NCBI GenBank assembly: GCA_033558025.1
Contig: JAUCEF010000010.1
Span: forward strand, 1,265,001-1,329,000
Origin: Phytophthora sp. 'mugwort'
Lineage: Eukaryota; Oomycota; Peronosporomycetes; Peronosporales; Peronosporaceae
Reading direction: 5' to 3'
DNA: 64,000 bases
Position 1 is the first letter of the stretch; the number at the start of each line of letters is the position of its first letter. The position numbers were made by a program, and so were the translations under genes. Below the pieces are notes generated by a model. It did no database searches, was not told the DNA's origin, and was given only the letters and a program-made list of their open reading frames with translations. This document shows positions 1-10,298 of the stretch, in pieces.

Positions 1-94
1 GCACAAAAATTGTAGGCTTGGGATGTACATGGATTGCAGACGGCGCAGGCTGACCAGATCGCAGTGTCAGCGGAAGCAAAGGCAGATGTCACTG

Positions 95-841
95 TGTGGC
101 ATCCACGCCTAGGCCATCTATAACTACCTCGCATGTGCGCGGTGTCGCGCTCAATCTATGGTGTTCCCGATGTAGTGTCGGAAGATGTGCTGGACGGGGC
201 ATGTGAGGGATGTCCAGCAAACTGTCTGCAGCCCTGTTCTATCATCAATCGGGAAGTAATGTGAAGACGAACGCTATGCTCGAGCTGGTGCGCAGCGATG
301 TGATGGGCCTCATGACTCCAAAGTCTAAGGGTGGAGCTCAGTATGTTGTCACCTTCATTGATGACTTCCTCACTACGTTTTGGTCTACATGTTGAAGGCC
401 AAGCCGGAGGTTCTGAAGAGCTTTGAAGCATTCCGTCATCTCGCCGAGACACAAACGGGTGCACTGATAACGGTGGAGAGTACACGCGCAAGCGTTTTGA
501 GCAGTTTTGCACGCAACAGCAGCATCGTGCATCAAACGACCACCCCCTACACGCCCCAGCAAAACGGACTTGCCGAGCGGGTGTACCGCACGATCATCGA
601 CTGTGCGAGAGCCACGCTCTGCCACCAGCAAGTGGATAAGTTTTGGTGGGACGAAGTTTTGATGACGGCTGCGTATATCAAAAACCGCATCCTCAACACG
701 GCGCGCGAAGACGACAGTCCGTTCGAAGTGATGTGGAAGAAGACGCAGAAGCTGGATCACCTTCGCGTGTTTGGCACTAGTGGGTTCATGTACGTGGATA
801 ACACGCGGCGGACAAGATGGGAAAACAAGTCCCGCAAGTGA
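95..841 (+). pseudogene. copia gag-pre-integrase and integrase core, frameshifted
   Basis: A WHPRLGHL motif at about 98-121 is the histidine part of the gag-pre-integrase zinc region. The integrase core follows. Residues like DVMGLMTPKSKGGAQYVVTF appear at 297-356, the second catalytic Asp is in TDNGGEYTRKRFEQFC at about 463-510, and the catalytic Glu is in TPYTPQQNGLAER at about 546-585. These pieces sit in different frames, so at least three indels have occurred. The later part (FWWDEVLMTAAYIKNR) is the conserved end of the core. It would have catalysed insertion of element cDNA; in this state it cannot be translated as one protein. Confidence 0.85.
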
Positions 842-1752
842 ATGATGTTGGGCTACGCCGGCAACTCGAAGGCATACCGAGTTTTTTAGACTTCGACACC
901 TCTCGCGTTGCAATGGCCAAACAGTAAGCGTGGACGAGCACCCAATATCGCTAGTGCAAACGCTAACAGCGCCGAACCACGATATGCCACAAACGATACA
1001 GCTGGATGACGACCTTAATGTAGCCATTAATGTGCCAGACCACACCGCTCCCGATGGCCCAACAGGTGATGATGATGTGAATATGACTATTGTCATTGGT
1101 GACAATGATGTGGACATGAATGATGGTGATGTCGCTGTTGTGACTAACACGCCACCGACCGCAATGAACACCGACGCAGGCGCTGGGATTGCGTCGGACG
1201 CTTTGCTAATCGCCTTCACCTCGTTACCGTTCCATACGGTCGTACAGCAACAGCCAGATGAACTAGTTACACGCGACGAGCGCGGAAGCGCCCCACCTCG
1301 CATTGCAAACATGCATTCTGGCGGAATGCGATGGCGCTCGGACACTCGGACGAGGGGGAGAGTCAACTGGTGTTTTGGGACTCGCTGCGGCGCCCAGTTG
1401 TTGGCCGTACGTGATGACGCGCTTTCTTCCGAGTGTGGACCTGCCGGACCGATACCCATACGCCTTACCACCATCTCGAAATGATGCACCTGATGTGCAA
1501 TTCGCCCTGCCTTCGTCTTCGTCGCATAGAGCATCTAGCAGTGACACTTCTAGCGACGGCGAATCTGACCACAAGAGACCGCGACTTGATGACGACTATG
1601 AGATTGCTTTAGCTGCAACTGATGTCGCCCTTACGTATCGTGAAGCAATGCAGTCTACGGATGTAGCCAAATGGAAGGAAGCCATTCGCTCAGAGCTGCG
1701 ATCGCATACAGTAATGTGCGTGGATAAAAACCCTGATATGAATCGGCACTGA
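842..1752 (+). pseudogene. copia linker and start of reverse transcriptase
   Basis: An acidic, poorly conserved linker runs from about 920 to 1590. It leads to the start of the copia reverse transcriptase, where EAMQSTDVAKWKEAIRSEL at about 1645-1700 matches the usual substitution-tolerant entry to the domain. The reading stops at 1750, exactly where sequence unrelated to copia begins. The domain resumes at 3294. No start codon is expected because this is the inside of a polyprotein. Confidence 0.7.
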
Positions 1753-1754
1753 AA

Positions 1755-3285
1755 GGCTATTGGGACTGAAAACAAACTCCTAGAAAAGGCTGTATTGTAT
1801 TAGTTATAAAAACGAAGGAAACTTTGGTTTATCTGACTAGTGTATAATGCAGCCAACACTTCTGTATGTGGTCGCTGTGACCTTGCGCCAGGCTGAATGG
1901 CGCCGCTTCATTGCAGTTAGAAGATGACCCTGATAGGCATCTTCATCCCCTCACCCAGCTATCCGAGCGTGCGCATCATTTTCATGCCCATGGCCTCACG
2001 TTTCAAACAATATATAATACCCTGGTCCATGGGTTGTACTTTAGCTGTCGTATTAGGCGGCAGCTTTTCGACCCGTACGTGCGGTAAGTCGAGCCTTGTC
2101 CCGTCATGAGACGATGCGTGGTCGACAAGATGTAAACATGCCTGCCCTGCCGCTCCATTTCCTTCTTAAAATCTAGCACCACTGTTGATATATCCATGTC
2201 ATCCAACCTTTTTTGTACCCATGTACTGCAACTCAGGAGCTTATCCTTCAACCAGCGGGGCTTCTCCGTGGTCCCGAGATAGAGCAGCGGGCGATTTTCC
2301 GATCCGTCTGCATTCGCATAGCACGCCATGGTCACTCGCGCCTTATTCTGCTTCAATGCAGGCGCCGCTGCCTTGCAGATTGAGCCCCGTGGGACATCTC
2401 TGTAAAAAAAAAACTGGCTCATCCATATTAAAACGTCCGGTGGAAGGTACGTAGACACAAGGGCTTTAATTTTGGCCACTTCCTCTTCCACGTTGCCGGG
2501 TGAACAGATGACGACTTACCGTGGGCGCGGCGCCGGCAGAATCCATACCGCTCTTGTACACAGTGAAGCCAGGAGTGAGCAAAGCGGGGTTGATGACGAG
2601 GGCTTAGTCGTAAGTTATTTTGGCAAGCTTCTTAGCCTACTAAATGATTAATTCACAGCTTAGACATATACCTTCCTGCTCAGCTAGCATAATAATCTCC
2701 ACAACATTCACGTCAAGCTTGATCTGCGATGCGGGCGGCTTGTCCTTGCGGCAATCTTTCTCTCGGGCCTCACACGCCAAAGCCTTACGTGACGCGAGCA
2801 TTCGGTAGACAGTGGATTTATCGGGGCTATGTCGAGGCCAAACTCAGCTCTTGCCCAACCACCCAGCTCAGCGTACTACAGCGCGGGTGTTTCCTTTACC
2901 GCTTGCAGATCAACAGCTTCTGTATTCGGGTAAATTGGAGCCCTGGTGCGGGCGCGAGCTTCATCGACATGTGGGCGTGGAGGAAACATGTGTTGTGAGC
3001 ACGTCGCGAGCGAGTTTAATGCATACAATTTGGCGCCAACTTCAAATGTATTCATCGGAGCCCTGATTGGCGGAATCTAAGTTTGTAGCCAATAAGACGA
3101 ATAGGAAGAGCATATTTCAACCACTAGTGTAACGCTACTAGCTACTATTCTACTTTGTATTAATACTCTCTTGCTCCGGTGATTCGCCCTTTCTCAGGGA
3201 AGTATAAAAACGCTCAGGTTATGCCCGCTGCTTATTCACGCATTTTACTGTATTCGTTACCACACGTGGGATATCGTTCTCCGCC
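1755..3285 (-). mobile_element. pogo-like DNA transposon fragment inserted in copia
   Basis: This block interrupts the copia reverse transcriptase: copia coding sequence ends at about 1750 and restarts at about 3294. It holds a minus-strand transposase fragment of the pogo/Tigger class. I could not find a clean pair of inverted ends, so both limits are set by where copia similarity stops and starts. Sequence from about 2640 to 3280 shows no clear coding content. Confidence 0.6.
2003..2600 (-). pseudogene. pogo-type DDE transposase fragment
   Basis: Reading the minus strand from about 2600 down gives INPALLTPGFTVYKSGMDSA, then after a frameshift a 162-codon open frame (2491-2003) with KQNKARVTMACYANADGSE followed by RPLLYLGTTEKPRWLK. 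This is the hallmark of the DDE_1 endonuclease domain in pogo/Tigger/Jerky transposases: arginine/valine-rich strand, ANADGSE turn, then the LxxGxxxKPR strand. The first catalytic Asp region is altered (WMSQFFFYRDVPRG, where a DE pair would be expected). The protein is truncated at both ends. Confidence 0.75.
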
Positions 3286-3293
3286 CTCTTAAA

Positions 3294-3840
3294 ATGAAGA
3301 TTATCGGATCGAAGTGGGTGCTTGTCCTTAAGCGGAACGATCGAGGCGAAACTGTGCGATTTAAAGCTCGCCTTGCCGCTCTCGGTTTCGTGCAGACGTT
3401 CGGGATCGACTATCTTGAGGCCTACTCACCAGTGGCTAGCCTTCATACGCTGCGAGTCTTTGTCGCGGTCTGCACCACCTTGGTTACTTCATCAAGCAAT
3501 TTGACGTGGAGGCGGCCTTCCGGAATGGAGACCTGGACGAGGCTGTTTTCATGGTGATCCCCTTAGGGTGTTCGTGCTGGGCGAGGCATTGTGTGCAGTC
3601 TGGTCCGTAGCCTTTATGGCCTCAAGCAAGCGGGAATCAGCTTCAAAACATTCGAGCTGAGATGGGATTATCTCAGTGTCGGAGCGAGACGTGCCTCTGT
3701 GTGTGAATTGTCCAACATGGACCCGTGTTGTGGTACTATATGTCGACATCTGTTAGTCGGGTGTGTAGTCGAAGCGGAAGCTGCCTCGGTTGAGCAGTCT
3801 CTTCCGAGCGCTTCAAAATGAAGGCCCTCGGTGATGCATG
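3294..3840 (+). pseudogene. copia reverse transcriptase, central part
   Basis: The open frame at 3294-3557 gives IIGSKWVLVLKRNDRGE and FKARLAALGFVQTFGIDYLE followed by AYSPVASLHTLRVF, which is the fingers/palm start of the copia-type reverse transcriptase. Further pieces in other frames read YFIKQFDVEAAFRNGDLDEA (the Asp-bearing strand) at about 3487-3545 and VRSLYGLKQAG at about 3600-3630. At least two indels separate them. The sequence stops at the left inverted end of the pogo element at 3866. Confidence 0.85.
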
Positions 3841-3865
3841 ATTCGTACTAGGAAATAAGATAAAC

Positions 3866-3890
3866 TAACGGAAATTCCCGAATAATACCC
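3866..3890 (+). repeat. left terminal inverted repeat of pogo-like element
   Basis: These 25 bp are the exact reverse complement of 5999-6023. A second partial copy of its inner motif (ACCCGAATAGTACCC) lies directly inside at 3893-3907, which suggests a repeated transposase-binding site. Confidence 0.92.
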
Positions 3891-4305
3891 TTTACCCGAA
3901 TAGTACCCTCTCAGAGTAATTTCACCGTAACTCTAGAGTAACCTTGCGTAACCTCGCCTGCAGTAGCCACCTTTTATTTAAACCCTTTTATTTAAAATAC
4001 TTTTTAATCAAAGGGAATTTAAATTTAGAATTTCCTAAAGAAAACTTTTTTTGTAAAAATTTGATTTTTATTTAATAAAAAATTATAAATATTTCTATAA
4101 ATTATAGAATCTTTACGTTGTTCTATATTTACATTTAAAATTAGTTCATTTTTTTTGAATAAAACCTTCTAAATTAATATACATTCCATTTTTTTCTAAG
4201 ATCATTTTTTCACTTCCTTTTTCACTTAGAATATTATTTAGAAACCTTAGCGATCAATCTGGGCTGTTTCCCCGCCACCAACCATCTCAACAGAGGCTGC
4301 CTCGC

Positions 4306-5697
4306 TTGTCAAACCTGTTAAACCCAATCATCCATGCAGTCTGCATTGTCTTTCCATCTCCCAGCGCTACCTCATTCGGCGAAATGCCTACAAGAATCCC
4401 GATTAGCATCTGGCGCAAGCAAGAGGTCCTTCGGCGGATCAAGGAAGACGGCGATGGCGTCCCAACGCGAGCCATCAAGCACTTCAGTGCGAGGGGATGG
4501 AAGCTAGACGGTGGCAGCGTCCGCTGGTGGTGGCGTGACCGTAAACAGCTGCTAGCTGCTGATCCGGCCAGCAGACGCCGTGCAGGAGGTGGGCGGCGTC
4601 CTCCTTCCGGCGCAATAGAGGAGGCGCTCTACGATGAGGTTGTAGCAAAGCGGCTCAAAAAGGAGAGGATTACACGTGCGTGGATTGGCCATATGGCCAG
4701 GGTAATTTTCGCGTGTCAGGAGACCAGCAGCGCCAGCCCTCAAGGCTTCGTGACTTCCTGATCACGGGCTTTATGCGGCGTTATGGGCCGTCCCTGCGGC
4801 GGCGCACCAATCTAACAACGCTCAGTGACGACAAGCTAGTGGATCGTGCCGTTTCCTATATGACGTTCCTGCAAAGTGCGAAGCCCCACCATGGACCTGC
4901 ACCGAACGATTCTGATGGATAAAACGACCGTTTATTTCGAAGACGCGCGTAAATAAAACCGTGGACATCATCGGCAGTCGCCACGTTGTGGTCCGCTCTA
5001 CGGGGGTTTCGTCCATGCGGATTACGGTGGTACTCGCAGTGGCAGCAGCGGGCAAAAAGCTTCCACCACTTCTGATATGGAAAGGCAAAGCTTTGCCTTC
5101 GTTTCACAAGATTGGCGGCGTTTATGTGGCTCACCAGCCACGCGCGTGGGTCGACAGCAAGCTCTTGAAACGCTGGATCGATTTCGCATTCCCACCGGTC
5201 GACACAGGTGAAGGGAAGCACCTCGTTTGAGACTCCATGCGCGCGCACATCTCCAAGGAGGTGAAGGCTAAGTGTGCTGCTCGGAACGTGAGCATGTGTG
5301 TTATTCCTGGGAATCTGAAGCCGTACCGGCAAGCTGGCGACATCATCATCTACAAGACGTTCAAGGACCTGTTGTACATGGAGATCAATGCGTGGAAGAG
5401 AGCGATAAGATCGAGTACACACGGTTTGGCAATCCTCGTATGCCGTATGTAGGAGTTTTCTGTGGATGGGTCGAGAAGGCGTGGCGTGACACTGACTGTG
5501 AGACGGTGGCCAGTTCAGTCGCTGCAGCAGGCTCTGCTGACCACTGTATGGACTGGCATGTTGCGCGGCACGACGTGTACGGAGATCGGTTTCGTGAGAA
5601 GTGGGAGGCCTAGAGGGAGCCGAGCAAGACGAGAAATGATTTTAACCTCGACGAGCTTCATGATGCCCATAATGACATTGCTCTGATTGACGAGTAA
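4306..5697 (+). pseudogene. pogo-like transposase (helix-turn-helix plus DDE), frameshifted
   Basis: The N-terminal part (from about 4384, MPTRIPISIWRKQEVLRRIK) is a DNA-binding helix-turn-helix region. It is followed by a CENP-B/Tc5-type HTH, read in another frame as GFMRRYGPSLRRRTNLTTLS at 4770-4830. The DDE domain follows: MDKTTVYFEDAR at 4915-4950, where the usual DE is DK; AVAAAGKKLPPLLIWKGKA at about 5038-5095; and, after a stop at 5228, DSMRAHISKEVKAKCAARNV (5231-5290) and IPGNLKPYRQAGDI. The tail HDVYGDRFREKWEA and a final acidic stretch end at about 5697. At least four frame changes make it a pseudogene. A similar copy lies at 8120-9614. Confidence 0.85.
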
Positions 5698-5831
5698 ACA
5701 CGGCAAAAGAAGACTGTAATACTATGTTACCCTTTGTGATCACAAGTAATACAGTGCAACCCTTTGTGCTCACGAGTAACTACAAAAACGTTTTTCTTTT
5801 CATGCAATTTTAAAGGTAAATAAGTGTGCTT

Positions 5832-5900
5832 GGACACGTAGCTCAGATAATAAGAGCACCACGTTTTATGCGGACGCGGGTTCGATCCCAGCCGTGTTCA
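5832..5900 (+). tRNA. tRNA-like sequence (degenerate) inside the pogo element
   Basis: A 7-bp acceptor stem can be drawn between GGACACG (5832-5838) and CGTGTTC (5893-5899), with one G-T pair. The D arm GCTC/GAGC is intact, and the B box GGTTCGATCCC (5879-5889) is perfect, followed by TTTTTT at 5903-5908. The D loop lacks the usual GG, the T stem has one mismatch, and the anticodon stem (CCACG against CGGAC) does not pair. It is therefore a tRNA pseudogene or the head of a tRNA-derived SINE and probably not a working tRNA. Confidence 0.5.
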
Positions 5901-5998
5901 CATTTTTTACTCTTTAAATACGATTTTATTTACTACCTTTAGGCGCTAATTCGTGTAACCCTTTGTGAGCAGGTGGGGGTACAATTAAATAGTACCCG

Positions 5999-6023
5999 GG
6001 GTATTATTCGGGAATTTCCGTTA
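5999..6023 (-). repeat. right terminal inverted repeat of pogo-like element
   Basis: These 25 bp are the exact reverse complement of 3866-3890. Copia coding sequence resumes immediately after it. Confidence 0.92.
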
Positions 6024-6800
6024 CCATCGTGTTCATGGGAAGCTCCATCTGTGGCAGTCTCAGTTTATCAGTCGTATCTTCGACGGTTTGTCTAGACGAA
6101 TGCTTTTCCTCTACGCAACCCGAGTGTCGTCGGACAAGACCTGCGTCCAATAGAAGGCGCCCCGCAACTTACCTCAGATAAACCGTATCGTCAACTCATC
6201 GGCTCGTTGCTTTACGCCGCGAATTGTCCGCGCCCAAACGTATGCGAGATTGTTCACACGTTGTCGCGGTACTTGGAGAAGCCGCAAGTAATGCACTGGT
6301 CTGCGGCTATTCGCGTCCTTCGCTACCCAGCTAACGCAGCTTGCGTCTCTCGTATTCAAGCGCAGCACCATGAAAAGCCTATCAATTAGAGCCTATTGCG
6401 ATGCAAACTGGGGAAGCGACTTGGCTACAAGGAGATCAGCATCTGGGTACTAATTTTGGTGGATGGATGCTCACTTATCTTCAAGGGTAAGCGCCAAAAC
6501 GTTGTTGCCCTCTCCAATGGACAAACCGAGTATATGGCTCTTGCTCTCGTTACCGAAGAGCTGCAGTGACTGCGCCAGTTCTAGCTGAGCTGAATATCCA
6601 CGTGCATAGAGTCACCAGGTACTGGTGGATAACCAAGCTATCATAATCATTGCCTGCAATAACGGCTACTCCGCTAGAGCAGAACATATTGATCATTTCG
6701 TCCGAGACCAAGTCCCTGCCAACGCTGCAGATCCTGACGACAAGTGGTGGTGCGACCTCCGCACCCAGTTGAGCGGGAGTGTTGAGACTTAGTGCGGTGA
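6024..6800 (+). pseudogene. copia reverse transcriptase end and RNase H
   Basis: The open frame 6207-6389 (with the codons before it) reads PYRQLIGSLLYAANCPRPNV and VHTLSRYLEKPQVMHWSAA, the conserved end of the copia reverse transcriptase. RNase H follows with YCDANWGSDLATRRSASGY at about 6394-6450, GKRQNVVALSNGQTEYMAL at about 6485-6542 and VDNQAIIIIACNNGYSARAE at about 6625-6685. The latter carries the catalytic DNQ. The pieces are out of frame with each other. Confidence 0.85.
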
Positions 6801-6879
6801 CATCCCCCGGACCGGCCAGCATGACACTGAACTGCACTGCCCACATTGTGTCCTGTAGGCTAATAGTAGTCAACTTGAT

Positions 6880-7910
6880 AGGCCGACCAAGTGGTAGTTG
6901 AAGTTGTCAAAGTGATTGCTCACACTCTGGTGCCAACATATCTGTGGCGCATAATCTGCAAGGTAAACATCAGCGGTAACCAATGTGGGTCCGTAGCAGC
7001 GCAGAGAGAGCTAAGCCCCAAATAAACTCACTTTCCACAACAATTCAAGCAGCACAAGTGTCCATCCAAGTATCCTCCACTTTTTTATCGCGAAATTAGC
7101 GGCATCATTTACAGCGTTGGCGACGATTGCGCCGTCAGCCTAGCAAATTTGATGGCAATTCCTCTTGTCGGATGTGTATCGCACCGTATCAATATCGCCG
7201 CCCAGAAGCAACTACAACTCCTTGTTGGCATCAGAATTTACTGCAAGTTACGAGATTTCAAACATTCGGCGAAACTTGAGTTTACTGTGTGTGAGTTTGC
7301 TCTCTTAATACTATTGCAATATTCATAAAACAAAATGTCGTTTATTTCAAGGAAAAATAATTCTGGTGAGACTGTCCTTCGTCAAGTCATACACGGGACG
7401 TACAAGATAATAAACGCATTTTATCTATTAGGGTCTTCGTCGAAATATCGGATGATGGGCTGGCCGAGTTGATGTCGTCGAGCTGACTGAACAATTTACG
7501 CGTGTTTAAACCGGCGTTGAAGAATCTCCAGAGCGACGAAAATGTCACGCTAGGATTGACGTGCATGGCGTTCCACGCTTTGATCGGGCGTCATCCTTCA
7601 GTTGCCGAGTACCTGGCAGCGGACGCTCCCATCGCCAGGAGCCGGGCTTTTGAAGGCGTATGCGTGAAAGTACTGATGATAATGGAGGACGAGCTCTTAC
7701 CTGAGGAGCATGAGCTGCTGCGCTTTTTGCTGTTCCAGTAGCCTGCCGCGGGGTGCGGTTCACTCCACCGACCTCGCATGCTGTCGAACGGCTGTTTAGC
7801 AAGATCACCATGCGCTGTCACTTCATCGTTATGGCATTCAATCGATTCGCTAGAAATGAAGCTGTTTGTCAAGGTTAACCGCCGTTTCTGAGGAGCTGCA
7901 ACGGTCTCAA
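6880..7910 (+). mobile_element. hAT transposon relic
   Basis: Translated pieces match the oomycete hAT transposase seen again at 35.1-36.9 kb. DDCAVSLANLMAIPLVGCVS then HRINIAAQKQLQLLV lies at about 7110-7230, the pre-C-terminal region is at 7502-7740, and the dimerisation motif PPTSHAVERLFSKI lies at about 7768-7810. The last of these is the classic C-terminal hAT motif. I saw no intact ends and the reading frame changes several times. Confidence 0.7.
7502..7880 (+). pseudogene. hAT transposase C-terminal region
   Basis: An open frame of 79 codons (7502-7741) has HPSVAEYLAADAPIARSRAF, which precedes the dimerisation domain in this family. After a frameshift the domain itself follows as SHAVERLFSKI and LFVKVNRRF. 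The catalytic core is represented only by short fragments upstream. It is non-functional. Confidence 0.65.
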
Positions 7911-8109
7911 ATGTTTAGATTCTTAGTTGTCTTATAGTAAGAGAATATATTATATTCTCTTACTGTACTTGTCTTAAGAAAATATAGTATATTTTCTTAG
8001 CTATACTTATTTTATTACTATACTTGTCTAAGAAAATATAATATATTCTTTTAACGTATAATAGCGAATAAAGTTCCCTTAGTAAATACAAAGCCATACG
8101 AATATATTG

Positions 8110-9620
8110 CGGCCGAAGAGTGCACCTAAAAAAAAGCGTGCGATTGAATACAGTGCCAGGATGGTGTCGAATTCACTTACCGGCATTACAAATACAGCCT
8201 AATTCTCTCCAAACAGCAGCGTTCTCCACCAGTCGTTCACGAAGACGTAAAGCTCGCCCTACAGTCTGTTACTTCAGTCTCCATTTTGTCATGCTCCCTC
8301 AACGCAAGCGTGTCGAAATAAGTCTCAACAACAGGCCATCGACTGGATTGAAACGGAAGGTGGCGGGTCCCATCTGGTGCGGAGCCACACTTTCGACGGT
8401 TTGGATGGCGAGCTTCTGCGTCGTCGTTTCGGAGGTGGTGGCAAGACCGCGAGCAGATTCGTGCCGAGGCTGGTTCCTGTTGTCATGTTGTCAGTGGTGG
8501 CAGGAAACCGCTACTCGGTGCCGTGGAAGACTCGTTAGTCGATCTGCTATACAACAAGAGCATTCGAAAGGAAAAGTAACCCGCGAGTGGATAGCTTCTA
8601 CTGCTATTCAGTTTCTTCACGTGAGCCGCACGGTGGAAGAGCACGAAGGATGCCCCGTTCGATTTGTCGCGTCGGATTCTTGGGTGCAGGGATTTATGGC
8701 TCGAAACAACCTCATGTTCAGAAAGCGCACGAGCTTGACCACCCTAAGCGACGACGAGTTGATGGGCAGAGCAGTCGCCTACATGGCTTACCTAGCAGAG
8801 CGCAAGGCCTCATTGAACCGCGAAAAGACCATCTGATGGATGAAACTGCTATCTACTTTGAAGATGCCCGCACCCACGCTGTTGATGAAGTTGGAGATTG
8901 GCATGTGGTGATCCGCTCAGCAGAGTTCTCGTCCATGTGCATCACGGCAGCTCTTGCTGTGACGGATTCTGGCAAAAAGCTGCCGCCGTGTCATATCTGG
9001 AAGCGTAAGACACGAGGGTCGATTGAGAGGATTGAATGTGCTACATTGCTTACCAGGACCGAGCTTGGGTCGCCCAAACCTTTCTTAATTGTTGGATTGG
9101 TACTTCCCTGAGGTTGCCAGGTCGTCTGGGCAGTACATCGTTTGGGCTCTATGAGAGCCCACATTGGCAAGGATGTGAAGCGGCGCTGCGATGAGAAGGA
9201 CATCAAGATGGCAGTGATTCCAGGCGGCCTGACTCCTTATCTCCAAGCTGGAGACGTAAGGATCTACAAGTCGTTCAAGGACAACCTCTGCAAGCTTATC
9301 AACGAGTGGAAGAAGTCGGACAAGGTTCGCTACACTAAAGGTGGAAATCCAAGGCCGTCTGAGATGGAGCTAGTGGTTTCTGGCTGATGAAGGCGTGGAG
9401 GCAGACGCCGAATGCTGTCGTTGAAAGAAGTGTCGCTATGGGCGGATTCAGCGTTAACCCTGCCTAGTGGCACATTGCCCAACACGACGTATACGGCATC
9501 AAGTTCCGGATGGTGTGGGAGCAGCAAGACGAGCAAGGCGACACGTCCGTTGACAGCGACGAGACCATCGGTGAGCTTATGGAAACCCTAGATAATATTG
9601 TTATCGAGCAATGATTGACT
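8110..9620 (+). mobile_element. second pogo-like element copy, degraded
   Basis: It is a divergent relative of the 3866-6023 element. The transposase shows the same order of motifs (MARNNLMFRKRTSLTTLSDD, FEDART, SGKKLPPCHIWK, MRAHIGKDVK). I could not identify inverted ends, so the limits follow the coding region. The AT-rich stretch 7930-8100, with repeated AAGAAAATATA-like motifs, may be its left flank or an older insertion. Confidence 0.7.
8290..9614 (+). pseudogene. pogo-like transposase, frameshifted
   Basis: The frame 8290-8836 starts MLPQRKRVEISLNNRPSTGL and runs through the CENP-B-type HTH (GFMARNNLMFRKRTSLTTLS, about residues 135-155). The DDE domain continues in a second frame from 8833 with MDETAIYFEDART, which keeps the catalytic Asp-Glu. 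A third frame from 9148 reads SMRAHIGKDVKRRCDEKDIK and IPGGLTPYLQAGDVRIYKSF, and a final piece ends TLDNIVIEQ at about 9613. At least three indels separate the parts. The DE pair is preserved here but altered in the first pogo copy. Confidence 0.8.
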
Positions 9621-10250
9621 AGTAAAAAGAGATGTTAGCCGAGGGAGCTTGCAGTTAAGGGGGGATGACAATACAACACAGAGACTTACCATTTTAGCTT
9701 GGAGAATTAACGTGTTGATGGGAGCGACAACCCTGCTCCCCATATGGGGCCCTAATAAACCCAGGTGTCTTAACCACCTGAGATGTCAGCGCTGTTGTAA
9801 AATAGTGTGCGCACTCAATATAGGGCTCATATTTGGTCTTAACGTACTCTATAAAAATAGAGTGCCGCAATCTATTGCGTTTTTTTTTTTTCGTTTCTAT
9901 AAGGCTACTTAGCAAATTGTATATTACAGTTTGCCATCTTGTGTTGAATTTGTTGCAATTTACTGATTAATTTACTTTAGTATACTAGCAAGCCGCGAAA
10001 TACTTAATTGCTGTGATGGTTTAAAATAATATTTCAGCGCCATTTTCGGAAAACCTCGAATAGCAGGGGGTCCCGGGTTCACTACGTTGCACGCCTCTCG
10101 GATACACCGCCGTCATCGTGCGTCATCGTGCCTTTCGATTGCCATCATTATTAGATTGTTCGACGCATCCTGATATTTAAAAAAAAATGATACGCGAAAT
10201 CCCATTCAATCGTGAGCAAATAAAACACGTCCACAATATCAACCAATCAT
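9621..10250. other. intergenic, no gene seen
   Basis: This stretch separates the TE block from the MCM2 promoter. It contains a short hairpin (CTCTATAAAAATAGAG, 9848-9863) and a T11 run near 9880. I see no credible coding sequence. Confidence 0.6.
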
Positions 10251-10260
10251 GTAGTTGTAT

Positions 10261-10272
10261 TTTTGGCGGGAA
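10261..10272 (+). promoter_or_regulatory. E2F-type site upstream of MCM2
   Basis: TTTTGGCGGGAA matches the E2F/DP consensus TTTSSCGC-class core (TTTGGCGGGAA) in its ideal form. It starts 38 bp upstream of the MCM2 ATG. A CCAAT sequence lies 20 bp further up (10242-10246). In animals and plants MCM2-7 genes are classic E2F targets. Use of the site here is inferred. Confidence 0.6.
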
Positions 10273-10275
10273 TTA

Positions 10276-10290
10276 CGCATTGTTCAATCC
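10276..10290 (+). promoter_or_regulatory. oomycete initiator-like element of MCM2
   Basis: CGCATTGTTCAATCC resembles the oomycete initiator pattern YTCATTYYNCAWTTT, matching the CATT and CAAT parts. It ends 9 bp before the ATG, so the 5' untranslated region would be very short, which is common in oomycetes. Confidence 0.45.
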
Positions 10291-10298
10291 CAACAGCA

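Larger units (their letters stand above)
3866..6023 (+). mobile_element. pogo-like DNA transposon with intact 25-bp inverted ends and TA target duplication
   Basis: The ends 3866-3890 and 5999-6023 are perfect 25-bp inverted repeats beginning TAACGGAAATTCCCGAATAA and including the TA that pogo/Tc1-type elements duplicate. Excluding the TA, the element is 3868-6021, about 2.15 kb. It lies inside the copia reverse transcriptase, which resumes at about 6025. It encodes a pogo-class transposase broken by a few frameshifts, and it also carries a tRNA-like sequence near its right end. Its perfect ends against a decayed host element show that it arrived later than copia. Confidence 0.9.
1..6800 (+). 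mobile_element. Ty1/copia LTR retrotransposon relic, split by two nested insertions
   Basis: The order of recognisable pieces is gag-pre-integrase, integrase, start of reverse transcriptase, (insertion), central reverse transcriptase, (insertion), end of reverse transcriptase and RNase H. This is the copia order, with integrase before reverse transcriptase. The 5' end lies outside the window and I found no LTR at either end, so the 3' limit of about 6800 is set by the last readable RNase H sequence. Many frameshifts and stops show that the element is dead. The two inserts are at about 1755-3285 and 3866-6023. Confidence 0.85.

Noticed and set aside
338..1534. 398-codon ORF on the minus strand
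   Set aside because: It lies antisense to copia integrase and linker sequence with recognisable protein on the plus strand, and it has no domain.
9725..9805. Possible tRNA on the minus strand (CTCAGGTGGTTAAGACACC)
   Set aside because: Only the D-arm-like part is convincing; no acceptor pairing or clear B box is present.
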